Assembly (NCBI GenBank): GCA_947039055.1
Contig: CAMQYB010000096.1
Coordinates: forward strand, 1 to 7,037
Direction of reading: 5' to 3'
Length of the DNA stretch: 7,037 nt
DNA from: an uncultured Deferribacteraceae bacterium
GTDB taxonomy: Bacteria > Chrysiogenota > Deferribacteres > Deferribacterales > Mucispirillaceae
The notes under the pieces are model-generated. The model worked only from the letters and a program-made list of their open reading frames with translations. It did no database searches and was not told the DNA's origin. This document shows positions 1 to 6,974 of the stretch, piece by piece. A program made the translations under genes and the position numbers. Numbering within the stretch: the first letter of the stretch is position 1; every line of letters begins with the position of its first letter.

Positions 1-581
1 TGTTCGTGATCATGTTCGTGTTCGTGATTACATTCACATTCATGGTCATGTTCTGATGAAACATCTTGTGAGTTAAAAGTTACAGTAACTCTATTTAATC
101 TATGAAAAGATCTTACTGCAAATGAAAATTCATCTAACGAATCCTCTACATCAGCATCAGATATTGCAAATACAAAAAAAGCATTCTCTTCATCTGTGAT
201 ATAAACAACGTAAAGATATTTATCTTCTTCACCAAGTCTCATCGGTGCATAAACTTCTAAACCACGCATACCATCAATAATTACATGGTTCAGAGAATCA
301 ACTGTAAAATCATCTGTCATAATAGGTGTTAAAAGTCCTAACATATACTCTTCAACTTCATCTGTATCACAACAATTTGCAACCGAATAACCTAACAGTG
401 ACTTAAGAGGATTACTCGGATACACATCGTAGCAGACAAAATAATCGTTTGATAATATCTTCTGATACCTATCTGCTTTGATCTTTCCAAGAGAGTCAAC
501 ATCATCTATAACTTTACTATACTCTAAAGGAATAGAGAAAATATTTTTTATTGTTTCTAAATTACTATAATGCTGTGCCAT
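1..581 (-). CDS. Uncharacterised protein with His/Cys/acid-rich tail, 3' end missing (runs off left edge)
   Basis: Reading leftward from the ATG at 581-579, the frame stays open for 193 full codons to the window edge, so the C-terminus is missing. The protein begins MAQHYSNLETIKNIF and has no signal peptide or membrane segment. Residues 1-170 look like a mixed alpha/beta soluble domain. A stretch of alternating hydrophobics (KYLYVVYI, about 121-128; AFFVFAI, 134-140) is followed by an acidic stretch and FAVRSFHRL (154-162). Residues 177-193 hold six His, two Cys (C182, C184) and eight Asp/Glu, alternating in HE/HD pairs, which suggests metal binding (inference). The start overlaps the fabI 3' end by 17 bases and has an AGGG at 586-589, four bases upstream, so it is probably translated from the same transcript. 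I do not recognise the family. The strand-wide pattern ending in an SF motif is loosely reminiscent of PsbP-like or protease-associated domains, but this is weak. Confidence 0.75.
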   Translation of the reverse strand, partial: MAQHYSNLETIKNIFSIPLEYSKVIDDVDSLGKIKADRYQKILSNDYFVCYDVYPSNPLKSLLGYSVANCCDTDEVEEYMLGLLTPIMTDDFTVDSLNHVIIDGMRGLEVYAPMRLGEEDKYLYVVYITDEENAFFVFAISDADVEDSLDEFSFAVRSFHRLNRVTVTFNSQDVSSEHDHECECNHEHEHDHE

Positions 582-1332
582 TGAACCCTGCATCTAAATA
601 TACTACTTCACCAGTAATATTTTTTGCTTTCTCGCTACATAAAAATGATGCTAAATGTCCACAATCTTCAATATCAATATTTCTATGAAGTGGTGCTCTT
701 GCTGCTACTGCATCAAACAATCTGCTTAATCCTTCAACGCCTCTTGCTGATAATGTTCTAACTGGACCTGCTGAAATTGCGTTAATTCTCATTCCTTTAT
801 TTCCTAAATCTACAGCTAAAAATCTAACCACAGCCTCAAGTGCTGCTTTAGCTACACCCATTACATTATAGTTTGGAACAGTTTTTAATGATGCATAATA
901 TGTCAATGTTAAGAATGATGCGTTCTCTGCTAATATGCCTTCAAATTTTTGAGCTAATGCAACTAATGTATATGCAGAAATATTTAATGCTGTGATAAAA
1001 TCTTCACGCTTTGTATCTAAAAATCTTCCAGTTAAAGCAGCTTTAGGTGCGAATGCTACTGAGTGAATTATCGTATCAATCTTACCGTATACTTTCTCAG
1101 CTTTCTTCACAAGTTCTTCTATTGCGTTATCATCGCCTAGATCACACTCTTCACAAAATTTTGATTCAAATCTTTCAGCTATAGGTCTAACCTGTTTTTC
1201 AAACCCTTGAGCAGCGTAAGAAAATCCTACATTAGCACCGTCTTCAAACATCTGTTTAGCTATTCCGTATGCTATACTTTTATCGTTAGCAACACCGAAA
1301 ATTAACACATTTTTTCCTTTCATCAATGACAT
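565..1332 (-). CDS. fabI: Enoyl-[acyl-carrier-protein] reductase, FabI type
   Basis: FabI reduces trans-2-enoyl-ACP to acyl-ACP with NAD(P)H, the last step of each round of type II fatty-acid elongation, in the cytosol. The 255-residue protein is a short-chain dehydrogenase-like Rossmann fold. Visible signatures are the cofactor-binding start GVANDKSIAYGIA (13-25), the D64 region (CDL), HSVAFAP (90-96), the catalytic pair Y145 and Y155 with K162 (Y-x6-K), and the INAISAGPVRTL block (183-194). These line up with E. coli FabI Y146, Y156 and K163. Position 40, Gln in E. coli and near the cofactor, is Ala here, so NADH versus NADPH preference cannot be assigned. The start is the ATG at 1332, with GGAGGA six bases upstream; the second Met (residue 4) would sit too far from it. 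It lies 20 bases after radA with no terminator visible, so it is probably co-transcribed with the recombination genes. Length is normal (E. coli 262). Confidence 0.97.
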   Translation of the reverse strand: MSLMKGKNVLIFGVANDKSIAYGIAKQMFEDGANVGFSYAAQGFEKQVRPIAERFESKFCEECDLGDDNAIEELVKKAEKVYGKIDTIIHSVAFAPKAALTGRFLDTKREDFITALNISAYTLVALAQKFEGILAENASFLTLTYYASLKTVPNYNVMGVAKAALEAVVRFLAVDLGNKGMRINAISAGPVRTLSARGVEGLSRLFDAVAARAPLHRNIDIEDCGHLASFLCSEKAKNITGEVVYLDAGFNGTAL

Positions 1333-1338
1333 TATATG

Positions 1339-1344
1339 TCCTCC
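1339..1344 (-). promoter_or_regulatory. Strong Shine-Dalgarno of fabI
   Basis: GGAGGA on the minus strand lies six bases before the fabI ATG, in the 20-base gap after radA. It is the best ribosome-binding site in the window and selects the first of two nearby in-frame ATGs. It suggests fabI is translated independently of, and more strongly than, the upstream repair genes (inference). Confidence 0.8.
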
Positions 1345-1352
1345 GTATACTA

Positions 1353-2711
1353 TTAATTTAAATTTAAAATACTTACCAAATCTTTAATCTCTTTGATATC
1401 TATTATTTTTATATCGGCCTCTATACCTTTATTATAAGGCGTAACCATTTTTTTTATTCCAAACTTTTTAGACTCATTCATCCTGCTTAACATATTTGAT
1501 GTTTGACGAACTTGAGATGTTAAACCTACCTCACCAACAAATACTGTATCGTCATCAACTATAATATCTTTAAATGAAGATAGTATCGCAACAATCACTG
1601 CAAGATCAGCTGACGGTTCTCTAATCTTTAATCCACCTGCAACATTTAAATATACATCAGCTGCTGATAAATTTATTCCTAACTTTTTCTCAACAATCGC
1701 TATCAGCATCGTCAACCTGTTCTGATCGAAACCTGTTGAGTTACGTTTTGGATATTGAAAAAATGTAGGCACAACTAACGCCTGTATCTCAACTATAAAT
1801 GGACGTGATCCTTCAAGCACAGTTGTTAAAACTCTACCTGATACTTTCTCATTTCCACTATCCATAAATAAAACATCTGATGATGATTCAACTAATCCAG
1901 ATACAGTCATCTCAAATATTCCAACCTCATCGGTTGAACCAAATCTATTCTTAACCGTTCTAAGTATTCTTAGTCCACGATTGAAATCACCTTCAAAATA
2001 TAGCACCGTATCAACTAAATGTTCTAATGTTTTAGGCCCACCTAATGAACCATCTTTTGTTACTTGTCCCACTATGAAAACAGTTATATTATTCTGCTTA
2101 GCGATCTCAACAAGTCTGTAAGTTATATATCTAATCTGACTTACTGTACCTGCAACTGACAGAAGTTCTTTAGAGTTTATTGTTTGTATTGAGTCAACTA
2201 TTATGTAATCAAATTTCTGTTTCTCTATCGCATATAAAAGATCTTCAAACGATGTTGTAGATAGTAAACTGATCTTTGATGTATCTGCACCTAATCTATC
2301 TGAACGCATTTTAATCTGCGTCAAAGACTCCTCTCCTGTAAGATATACAACACTCATATCTTTACCTGAAAGTATCCCAGCTATTTGAAGTATAATTGTA
2401 GACTTACCAATACCCGGTTCACCACCGATTAATATAACCGATCCTGCAACTATACCACCACCTAAAACTTGATCGAACTCTTTAACACCAAGCTTTACTC
2501 TGTCACTTTCAATTGATACAACTGAGTCAAGTAATACAGCCTCAGATGTTGGTTTATAATTTGATATAATAGATGTTGCACTGCTACCTTTTTTCTCCAC
2601 AACCTCTTCTACAAACGAATTCCATTCATTACACTCAGGACATTTTCCTAACCATTTTGATGAAATTGATCCACAAGTCTGACATATATATGTTGTTTTC
2701 TGTCTAGCCAA
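1353..2711 (-). CDS. radA: DNA repair protein RadA (branch-migration ATPase)
   Basis: RadA (also called Sms) is a RecA-related, DnaB-like ATPase that drives branch migration of recombination intermediates. The 452-residue protein has the full domain order. A C4 zinc finger comes first (C10, C13, C24, C27), then the Walker A GEPGIGKST (97-105) and a Walker B-like strand ending IIVDS (170-174). The RadA-specific KNRFG motif follows (254-258), then a Lon-protease-like C-terminal domain (about 275-452) with the conserved LKIREPSADLAV block (361-372). The start codon is TTG at 2711-2709, three bases after the ruvB stop, with only a weak GGAT (2718-2721) six bases upstream. It is the right start because the zinc finger begins ten residues later, as in other RadA proteins. 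Tight spacing suggests translational coupling to ruvB. Length is normal (E. coli about 460) and no key motif is missing. Confidence 0.98.
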   Translation of the reverse strand: MARQKTTYICQTCGSISSKWLGKCPECNEWNSFVEEVVEKKGSSATSIISNYKPTSEAVLLDSVVSIESDRVKLGVKEFDQVLGGGIVAGSVILIGGEPGIGKSTIILQIAGILSGKDMSVVYLTGEESLTQIKMRSDRLGADTSKISLLSTTSFEDLLYAIEKQKFDYIIVDSIQTINSKELLSVAGTVSQIRYITYRLVEIAKQNNITVFIVGQVTKDGSLGGPKTLEHLVDTVLYFEGDFNRGLRILRTVKNRFGSTDEVGIFEMTVSGLVESSSDVLFMDSGNEKVSGRVLTTVLEGSRPFIVEIQALVVPTFFQYPKRNSTGFDQNRLTMLIAIVEKKLGINLSAADVYLNVAGGLKIREPSADLAVIVAILSSFKDIIVDDDTVFVGEVGLTSQVRQTSNMLSRMNESKKFGIKKMVTPYNKGIEADIKIIDIKEIKDLVSILNLN

Positions 2712-2714
2712 TTT

Positions 2715-3746
2715 TTAATCCGTACCTAATAATTTTTCTATCGTTAACTCTTCACTATAACTTCTACCTAAATGTTCGTACGCCATTTTCGTTGCAACTC
2801 TGCCTCGTGGTGTTTTTTGAATAAAACCTTTATATATCAAAAATGGTTCGATAACATCTTCGATCGTATCTTTCTCTTCACTAGTTGCAGCTGACAAAGT
2901 ATCAACTCCAACTGGGCCACCTTGGTACTTATCTATTATCGCATATAGAAGTCTTCTATCTGAACTATCTAAGCCTTCGCTATCAATCTCTAATCTGTTT
3001 AAGCCGTCTCTTGTGACTTGTAATGAGATTGTACCGTCGTTAAAAATATCTGCAAAATCTCTCATTCTTCTTAAAATTCTATGAGCTATACGAGGTGTAC
3101 CTCTTGATCTTTTTGCGATCTCTAAAGCTGCATCTTTATGCAACACCGTATTGATTAATGTTGAGCCACGAAGAATAATTGTTGCAAGCTCTTCATCTGT
3201 ATAAAACTCTAATCTTATCAACATTCCAAATCTATCACGCAGTGGTGATGTTAATAAACCAGCCCTTGTTGTAGCACCGATCAATGTAAATCTTGGAAGA
3301 TCTAAACGCATCGAACGTGCAGCTGGACCTTGTCCTATTAATAAATCTAATTTATAATCTTCCATCGCTGGATATAAAATCTCTTCAATTGATGCATGAA
3401 TACGGTGGATCTCATCTATAAACAAAACTTCATTTTTAGATAGGTTTGTTAATAACGCTGCAAGATCGCCTGATCGCTCAATAGTCGGTCCTGATGTCGT
3501 TTTAATATTAACGCCTAACTCGTTTGCGATTATATATGCTAACGTAGTTTTACCAAGTCCTGGAGGCCCGTAAAATAAACAGTGATCTAAACTTTCATCC
3601 CTATCTTTTGCTGCTTGAACAAAAACTTTTAGATTGCCTATTATATTTTGTTGACCTGTATAATCATCAAAACTCTTTGGACGTATATCATTATTAGACT
3701 TATCTTCACTCTCAGAAATTTCCCTAAATAGATCATCATCCATCAT
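2715..3746 (-). CDS. ruvB: Holliday junction branch-migration ATPase RuvB
   Basis: RuvB is the hexameric AAA+ motor that, loaded by RuvA, pumps DNA through a Holliday junction. The 343-residue protein carries Walker A GPPGLGKTT (60-68), Walker B LFIDEIHR (108-115) and sensor 1 GATTRAG (157-163). The arginine-finger region is PLRDRFG (168-174; R170 by alignment) and sensor 2 is RGTPRIA (215-221). The C-terminal winged helix contains TPRGRVAT (312-319). All are intact and the length is typical. The gene starts 20 bases after ruvA. TGGAAGA at 3754-3760, seven bases upstream, is its Shine-Dalgarno. Two adjacent ATG codons open the gene; the first (3746) is chosen on spacing, but the second would change only one residue. 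It sits in the usual ruvC-ruvA-ruvB order with radA following at once. Confidence 0.98.
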   Translation of the reverse strand: MMDDDLFREISESEDKSNNDIRPKSFDDYTGQQNIIGNLKVFVQAAKDRDESLDHCLFYGPPGLGKTTLAYIIANELGVNIKTTSGPTIERSGDLAALLTNLSKNEVLFIDEIHRIHASIEEILYPAMEDYKLDLLIGQGPAARSMRLDLPRFTLIGATTRAGLLTSPLRDRFGMLIRLEFYTDEELATIILRGSTLINTVLHKDAALEIAKRSRGTPRIAHRILRRMRDFADIFNDGTISLQVTRDGLNRLEIDSEGLDSSDRRLLYAIIDKYQGGPVGVDTLSAATSEEKDTIEDVIEPFLIYKGFIQKTPRGRVATKMAYEHLGRSYSEELTIEKLLGTD

Positions 3747-3766
3747 ACTTTAATCTTCCACATAAA

Positions 3767-4345
3767 TTATTGTTTACCAGCTAATTTTGTTAACGCCTTA
3801 CGAAGGATAAATTCAAAATCTGCTCCTAAATCTATACCATCTAATGACTTATGTGCATCCGTTTGTTTATATCCTAGATTAACTAACGCACTTAAAACAT
3901 CACCTTTTATATCGCCTGATGACATATCTGATAAAATCTCATCTTTAGAAAATTTATCTTTAAGTTCCACAATAATTCTCTCAGCAGATTTCTTGCCGAT
4001 ACCAGGAATTGTTGTAAGCATTACAGAATCCTCTGACGCTATCGCTTTCTTTAAATTATCACCGCCAACGCCACCTAAAATTTTAACAGCAACTTTAGGG
4101 CCGATACCTGATACCGTGATTAATTGTAGAAACAATTTCTTCTCATCAAGATCCGCAAAACCAAATAAATATACGCCGTCATCTCTACTTACATAATGAG
4201 TGTATATTATAACATCATCGCCAACCGACCCTATCTTAGAGTAAGTGTGTAGTGATATTAACGCTTCATATCCAACACCGTTTACATCAACAACAACCGA
4301 TGTGTGATCTTTAAGTATTATTTTACCTGCTAACCTAAATATCAT
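3767..4345 (-). CDS. ruvA: Holliday junction branch-migration protein RuvA
   Basis: RuvA is the tetrameric junction-binding protein that holds the four-way DNA in square-planar form and recruits RuvB. With the start at the ATG 4345-4343 it has 192 residues (E. coli 203) and begins MIFRLAGKI, matching the family start (MIGRLRGK in many members). The frame extends 19 codons further upstream, but that stretch lies wholly inside ruvC, and no family member has it. Domain I is an OB fold with D55 and D56 at the place of the acidic pin. Domain II has two helix-hairpin-helix motifs, VSGIGPKVA (78-86) and IPGIGKKSAERI (113-124). Domain III is the small C-terminal RuvB-binding domain (about 145-192). 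The start overlaps the ruvC stop as ATGA and has no clear Shine-Dalgarno, so translation is probably coupled to ruvC. Confidence 0.97.
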   Translation of the reverse strand: MIFRLAGKIILKDHTSVVVDVNGVGYEALISLHTYSKIGSVGDDVIIYTHYVSRDDGVYLFGFADLDEKKLFLQLITVSGIGPKVAVKILGGVGGDNLKKAIASEDSVMLTTIPGIGKKSAERIIVELKDKFSKDEILSDMSSGDIKGDVLSALVNLGYKQTDAHKSLDGIDLGADFEFILRKALTKLAGKQ

Positions 4346-4845
4346 ATCAGCTTGTTCGATATCATATACGATGTTGCATGATATGATAAACATAACGCAC
4401 ACGCTAACGCATCTGTTATATCTAATGGAATTTTTTTATCAATTGAAATTAAATTCAAATGTAGCTCAACCATCTTTCTTACCTGTTCCTTATCTGCTCT
4501 ACCGTAACCAGATATGGCTTTCTTTATTTGCAACGCAGTATACTCTTTTACTCTCACATTTTTCAACACTAACGCAGCAATTATAGCACCCCTTGTTTGA
4601 CCAAGAAGCAAAGCACTCCTAGCATTCGTTGAAAAAAATATATCCTCAATCGCAGCGTACTCAGGTTTATGGATCTCAACAAACTCTGTTACACCTTCAA
4701 CTATCTGTTTTAATCTATCAACAAGGTCAGCCTTACTATCTGTCTTCACAAGTTTATGTGCAACATATTTCACAACATTATTCTCTGATGATACAAGTCC
4801 AATACCTGTACGATTTAAACCTGGATCGATACCAAGAAATAACAT
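4342..4845 (-). CDS. ruvC: Crossover junction endodeoxyribonuclease RuvC
   Basis: RuvC is the dimeric, Mg-dependent nuclease that cuts Holliday junctions symmetrically with some sequence preference. The 167-residue RNase H-like protein opens with LGIDPGLNRTG (4-14), which holds catalytic D7. It also has AAIEDIFFSTNARSALLLGQTRG (64-86 region), with E67, and DITDALACALC (142-152), with D142 and D145. The four-acid active site (D7, E67, D142, D145) is therefore complete, matching E. coli D7, E66, D138 and D141. Length is normal (E. coli 173). The ATG at 4845 directly follows the yebC TAG stop with no gap. GAGG at 4851-4854, inside the last yebC codons, is five bases upstream. The TGA stop overlaps the ruvA start. 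Confidence 0.98.
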   Translation of the reverse strand: MLFLGIDPGLNRTGIGLVSSENNVVKYVAHKLVKTDSKADLVDRLKQIVEGVTEFVEIHKPEYAAIEDIFFSTNARSALLLGQTRGAIIAALVLKNVRVKEYTALQIKKAISGYGRADKEQVRKMVELHLNLISIDKKIPLDITDALACALCLSYHATSYMISNKLI

Positions 4846-5589
4846 CTAAGCCTCGTCAAATGCTGAGTCATCAATTTCAAATGCACCGTAAACCTCTTGG
4901 ACATCATCAAGATCTTCTAACGCATCTATTAATGCTATAAGTTTTTCAGCGTCTTCGCCAGCTACATCAACAGTTGTTTTTGATTTCATAGTTAACTCTG
5001 AAAACTCGATCTTCACATGATTTTCAAGTAGAAAGTTTTTAACCTTTTCATACTCTGACATACTTGTTGAAACTGTAAACATATCCTCTTCTAAGACAAC
5101 ATCATCAGCCCCTGCTTCTAACGCTAAATCCATCAACGCATCTTCTAATATAGAATCAGCTGGTATAATAATTATACCTTTATGTTCAAACTGCCAAGAT
5201 ACTGCACCAGGTTCTGCCATACTGCCACCACGTTTAACAACAGTAGTTTTAACTTCCATAATTGTTCTATTGCGATTTTCAGTAAGTGCTTTAATTAATA
5301 TTCCTATACCGCCAGTTGTGTAGCCTTCATACATAATATCTTCATATATCTGATTGCCACCTTCACCAGTTCCTTTCTTCACTGCTCTATCAACATTATC
5401 TTTAGGCATATTTGCCGATCTTGCTTTATCAAGCGCTAAACGTAATCGTGAATTAGAATCAGGATCTGATCCACCGATCTTTGCAGCAACTGTTAACTCT
5501 CTACCAATTTTTGTAAAAACCTTTCCACGTTTTGAATCTTGTGCTGCTTTTCTATGTTTAATATTTGCCCATTTACTGTGTCCTGCCAT
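4846..5589 (-). CDS. yebC: YebC/TACO1-family protein (probable translation or transcription regulator)
   Basis: This is a three-domain YebC/PmpR/TACO1 protein. The family was long annotated as DNA-binding transcriptional regulators; its mitochondrial member TACO1 and recent bacterial work link it to relief of ribosome stalling at proline-rich stretches. The 247-residue product begins MAGHSKWANIKHRK, the family hallmark. It continues with SDPDSNSRLRLALDKARSAN (41-60), MPKDNVDRAVKKGTGE (61-76), EGYTTGGIGIL (88-98) and MAEPGAVSWQFEHKG (124-138). All are intact and the length matches E. coli (246). An ATG three codons upstream (5598) is in frame but overlaps the Shine-Dalgarno AAGGA, so the ATG at 5589 is the start. 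It abuts ruvC, a conserved arrangement, and is probably the first gene of the repair operon, with its own promoter in the gap upstream. Confidence 0.97.
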   Translation of the reverse strand: MAGHSKWANIKHRKAAQDSKRGKVFTKIGRELTVAAKIGGSDPDSNSRLRLALDKARSANMPKDNVDRAVKKGTGEGGNQIYEDIMYEGYTTGGIGILIKALTENRNRTIMEVKTTVVKRGGSMAEPGAVSWQFEHKGIIIIPADSILEDALMDLALEAGADDVVLEEDMFTVSTSMSEYEKVKNFLLENHVKIEFSELTMKSKTTVDVAGEDAEKLIALIDALEDLDDVQEVYGAFEIDDSAFDEA

Positions 5590-5597
5590 ATTGTACA

Positions 5598-5602
5598 TCC
5601 TT
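5598..5602 (-). promoter_or_regulatory. Shine-Dalgarno that fixes the yebC start
   Basis: AAGGA on the minus strand lies eight bases before the ATG at 5589. The other in-frame ATG (5598-5596) uses the last A of this same site, so it cannot be served by it. This, with the MAGHSKW family start, decides in favour of 5589. Confidence 0.75.
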
Positions 5603-5637
5603 ATATATTATTTTGTTATAATCTTCTCTTCTTTCCA

Positions 5638-5679
5638 TTAATACTATTTAATATAATCACTGTGAACTTCATCAATCAA
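5638..5679 (-). promoter_or_regulatory. Candidate sigma70-type promoter region for yebC-ruvCAB-radA-fabI
   Basis: The 98-base gap between the DUF1015 stop and yebC is the largest break between genes here. Two overlapping hexamer pairs read leftward toward yebC. One is TTGATT (5674-5679) with TATATT (5650-5655), 18 bases apart. The other is TTCACA (5661-5666) with TATTAA (5638-5643), 17 bases apart. Either would leave a leader of roughly 40-55 bases. In DNA this AT-rich such matches also arise by chance, so only the general location is supported. No terminator hairpin for the upstream gene was seen in the gap. Confidence 0.35.
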
Positions 5680-5687
5680 AATTAAAA

Positions 5688-6947
5688 CTATAAATTATTG
5701 ATTACAAATCCTGTAGCTATCTTCGGATAAAAATATGTAGATTTCTGTGGCATAACTAAACCAGCCTCTGAAACCTTTTTGATAACATCTAAACTTTCTG
5801 GATTTAAAATAAATGCGATTGATCTATGCTCCGACATGTATTTTGATGCACCGTCCACTCCTTGTATAAAGTGGATACCATCTTTATGTGACAACTTATT
5901 ATCTGTGAAACATAACTCTTTCTTTAAAATTTTATTCTCTAAAAGATAGGTGTAAATTTCACGATATATTTCATGCTCACCATTATAAACTTCATCTTTG
6001 ATAAACATAGAGTATATTCCAGTTAAACCCATAAAACACCATCTACCAAAAATACCATTATTAACTTCTAACACCTTATTCATCGCATCTATACTATCAA
6101 GCTTATCTATATTAAACTCAGCCGATAAATTTTTAAGAAACTTCTCTTCATTATAATGCTCATCAACATCTACTACTCTATGAGTTGAAAATAGGTTTAA
6201 TCCGTCATCACAAAAATTGATAAACATCATTAAAACGTAATCGTAATCTCGCTCAACGTCTGATCCAATCCCTTCTGCTTTACGCATATCATCTCGATAA
6301 GTTACTGCCGTTTCATAACGATGATGACCGTCTGCTATATAGATAGATTTATCTTCCATAAATTTACCGATATCTTCAATCATAGTCTTATCAGATACTT
6401 TCCATAAACGATGTTTAACACCATCATCATCTGTAGCACACGCATCATGAGTACTGTTTTTAGCACTGTCAAATGTAGGTTTTAACTCTTTACCAGTGTC
6501 TTGATATAAACCGAAAATTGATGACATATTTGTCTTACTTGCTTTCATAAGTTCATATCTATCAATCTTAGGTCCAGCATGTGTTTTCTCATGTGGGTAT
6601 ACAATCCCTTTGCCAAACTCTGATAGTTTTAGTAAACCGAAAAAACCAGTTCTTGTATAAGTCTTGCCATCATAAATATATTCCTGCTCGTATAAATAAT
6701 ATGAAGGCTCATCATCTTTTAATAGATAATTATCCTCAATCCATTTACCGTACAACGCAGCTGCATCAGTATAGCGATCTTCCCCACCAACAGGTAGATC
6801 AATCTTTACTATATTATGATCTGATCTTGAAACAAAAACCTCTCGCATTTCATCTGAAATAACATCGTACGGAGGAGTAATCACCTGTTTCAGCAACACC
6901 TTTTCTAAGTTATATCGAACACCTTGAAACGCTCTCACTATAGCCAT
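5688..6947 (-). CDS. DUF1015-family protein
   Basis: This 419-residue cytosolic protein belongs to the DUF1015 family, whose biochemical role is not established. Family blocks seen in order are the N-terminal ITPPYDVIS (23-31), TGFFGLLKLSEFGKGIVYPHEKT (100-122 region), the histidine-rich IADGHHRYETAVTYR (204-218), and near the C-terminus GLVMPQKSTYFYPKIATGFVI (396-416 region). The conserved HHRY and PHEKT motifs could form a catalytic or metal/nucleotide site, but that is inference. Length is normal for the family and nothing is missing. The ATG at 6947 has an AGGGG nine bases upstream (6957-6961). It is followed by a 98-base gap before yebC, so it may be a separate transcription unit or the first gene of a longer operon with an internal promoter. 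Some annotations of this family suggest a link to serine or phosphoserine metabolism; nothing in this sequence tests that. Confidence 0.92.
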   Translation of the reverse strand: MAIVRAFQGVRYNLEKVLLKQVITPPYDVISDEMREVFVSRSDHNIVKIDLPVGGEDRYTDAAALYGKWIEDNYLLKDDEPSYYLYEQEYIYDGKTYTRTGFFGLLKLSEFGKGIVYPHEKTHAGPKIDRYELMKASKTNMSSIFGLYQDTGKELKPTFDSAKNSTHDACATDDDGVKHRLWKVSDKTMIEDIGKFMEDKSIYIADGHHRYETAVTYRDDMRKAEGIGSDVERDYDYVLMMFINFCDDGLNLFSTHRVVDVDEHYNEEKFLKNLSAEFNIDKLDSIDAMNKVLEVNNGIFGRWCFMGLTGIYSMFIKDEVYNGEHEIYREIYTYLLENKILKKELCFTDNKLSHKDGIHFIQGVDGASKYMSEHRSIAFILNPESLDVIKKVSEAGLVMPQKSTYFYPKIATGFVINNL

Positions 6948-6974
6948 AAAACAAAACCCCTACATAGATATAAA

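Noticed and set aside
1051..1059. FabI position 93 is Ala; changes of Gly93 in E. coli FabI give triclosan tolerance
   Set aside because: Ala at this place is natural in many FabI proteins, including triclosan-sensitive ones such as that of Staphylococcus aureus, so it does not indicate resistance.
3993..4196. Plus-strand open frame inside ruvA
   Set aside because: It is antisense to a conserved gene, with no recognisable protein features; a shadow frame.
4346..4402. A 19-codon upstream extension of ruvA beginning at a GTG
   Set aside because: It lies entirely inside ruvC, has no family counterpart, and the ATG at 4345 gives the canonical RuvA N-terminus with a typical ATGA overlap.
4371..4940. 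Two plus-strand open frames antisense to ruvC and the yebC end
   Set aside because: Their low-complexity Gln/Leu/Ser-rich translations are what mirror frames of this AT-rich coding DNA give; the opposite strand is clearly coding.
5354..5641. Plus-strand open frame with a hydrophobic C-terminus, antisense to the yebC 5' end
   Set aside because: The hydrophobic look comes from the complement of the Lys/Asp-rich yebC start and AT-rich gap; no start signal or family match.
6581..6862. Plus-strand open frame antisense to the DUF1015 gene
   Set aside because: A shadow of a conserved coding frame, with no recognisable domain.
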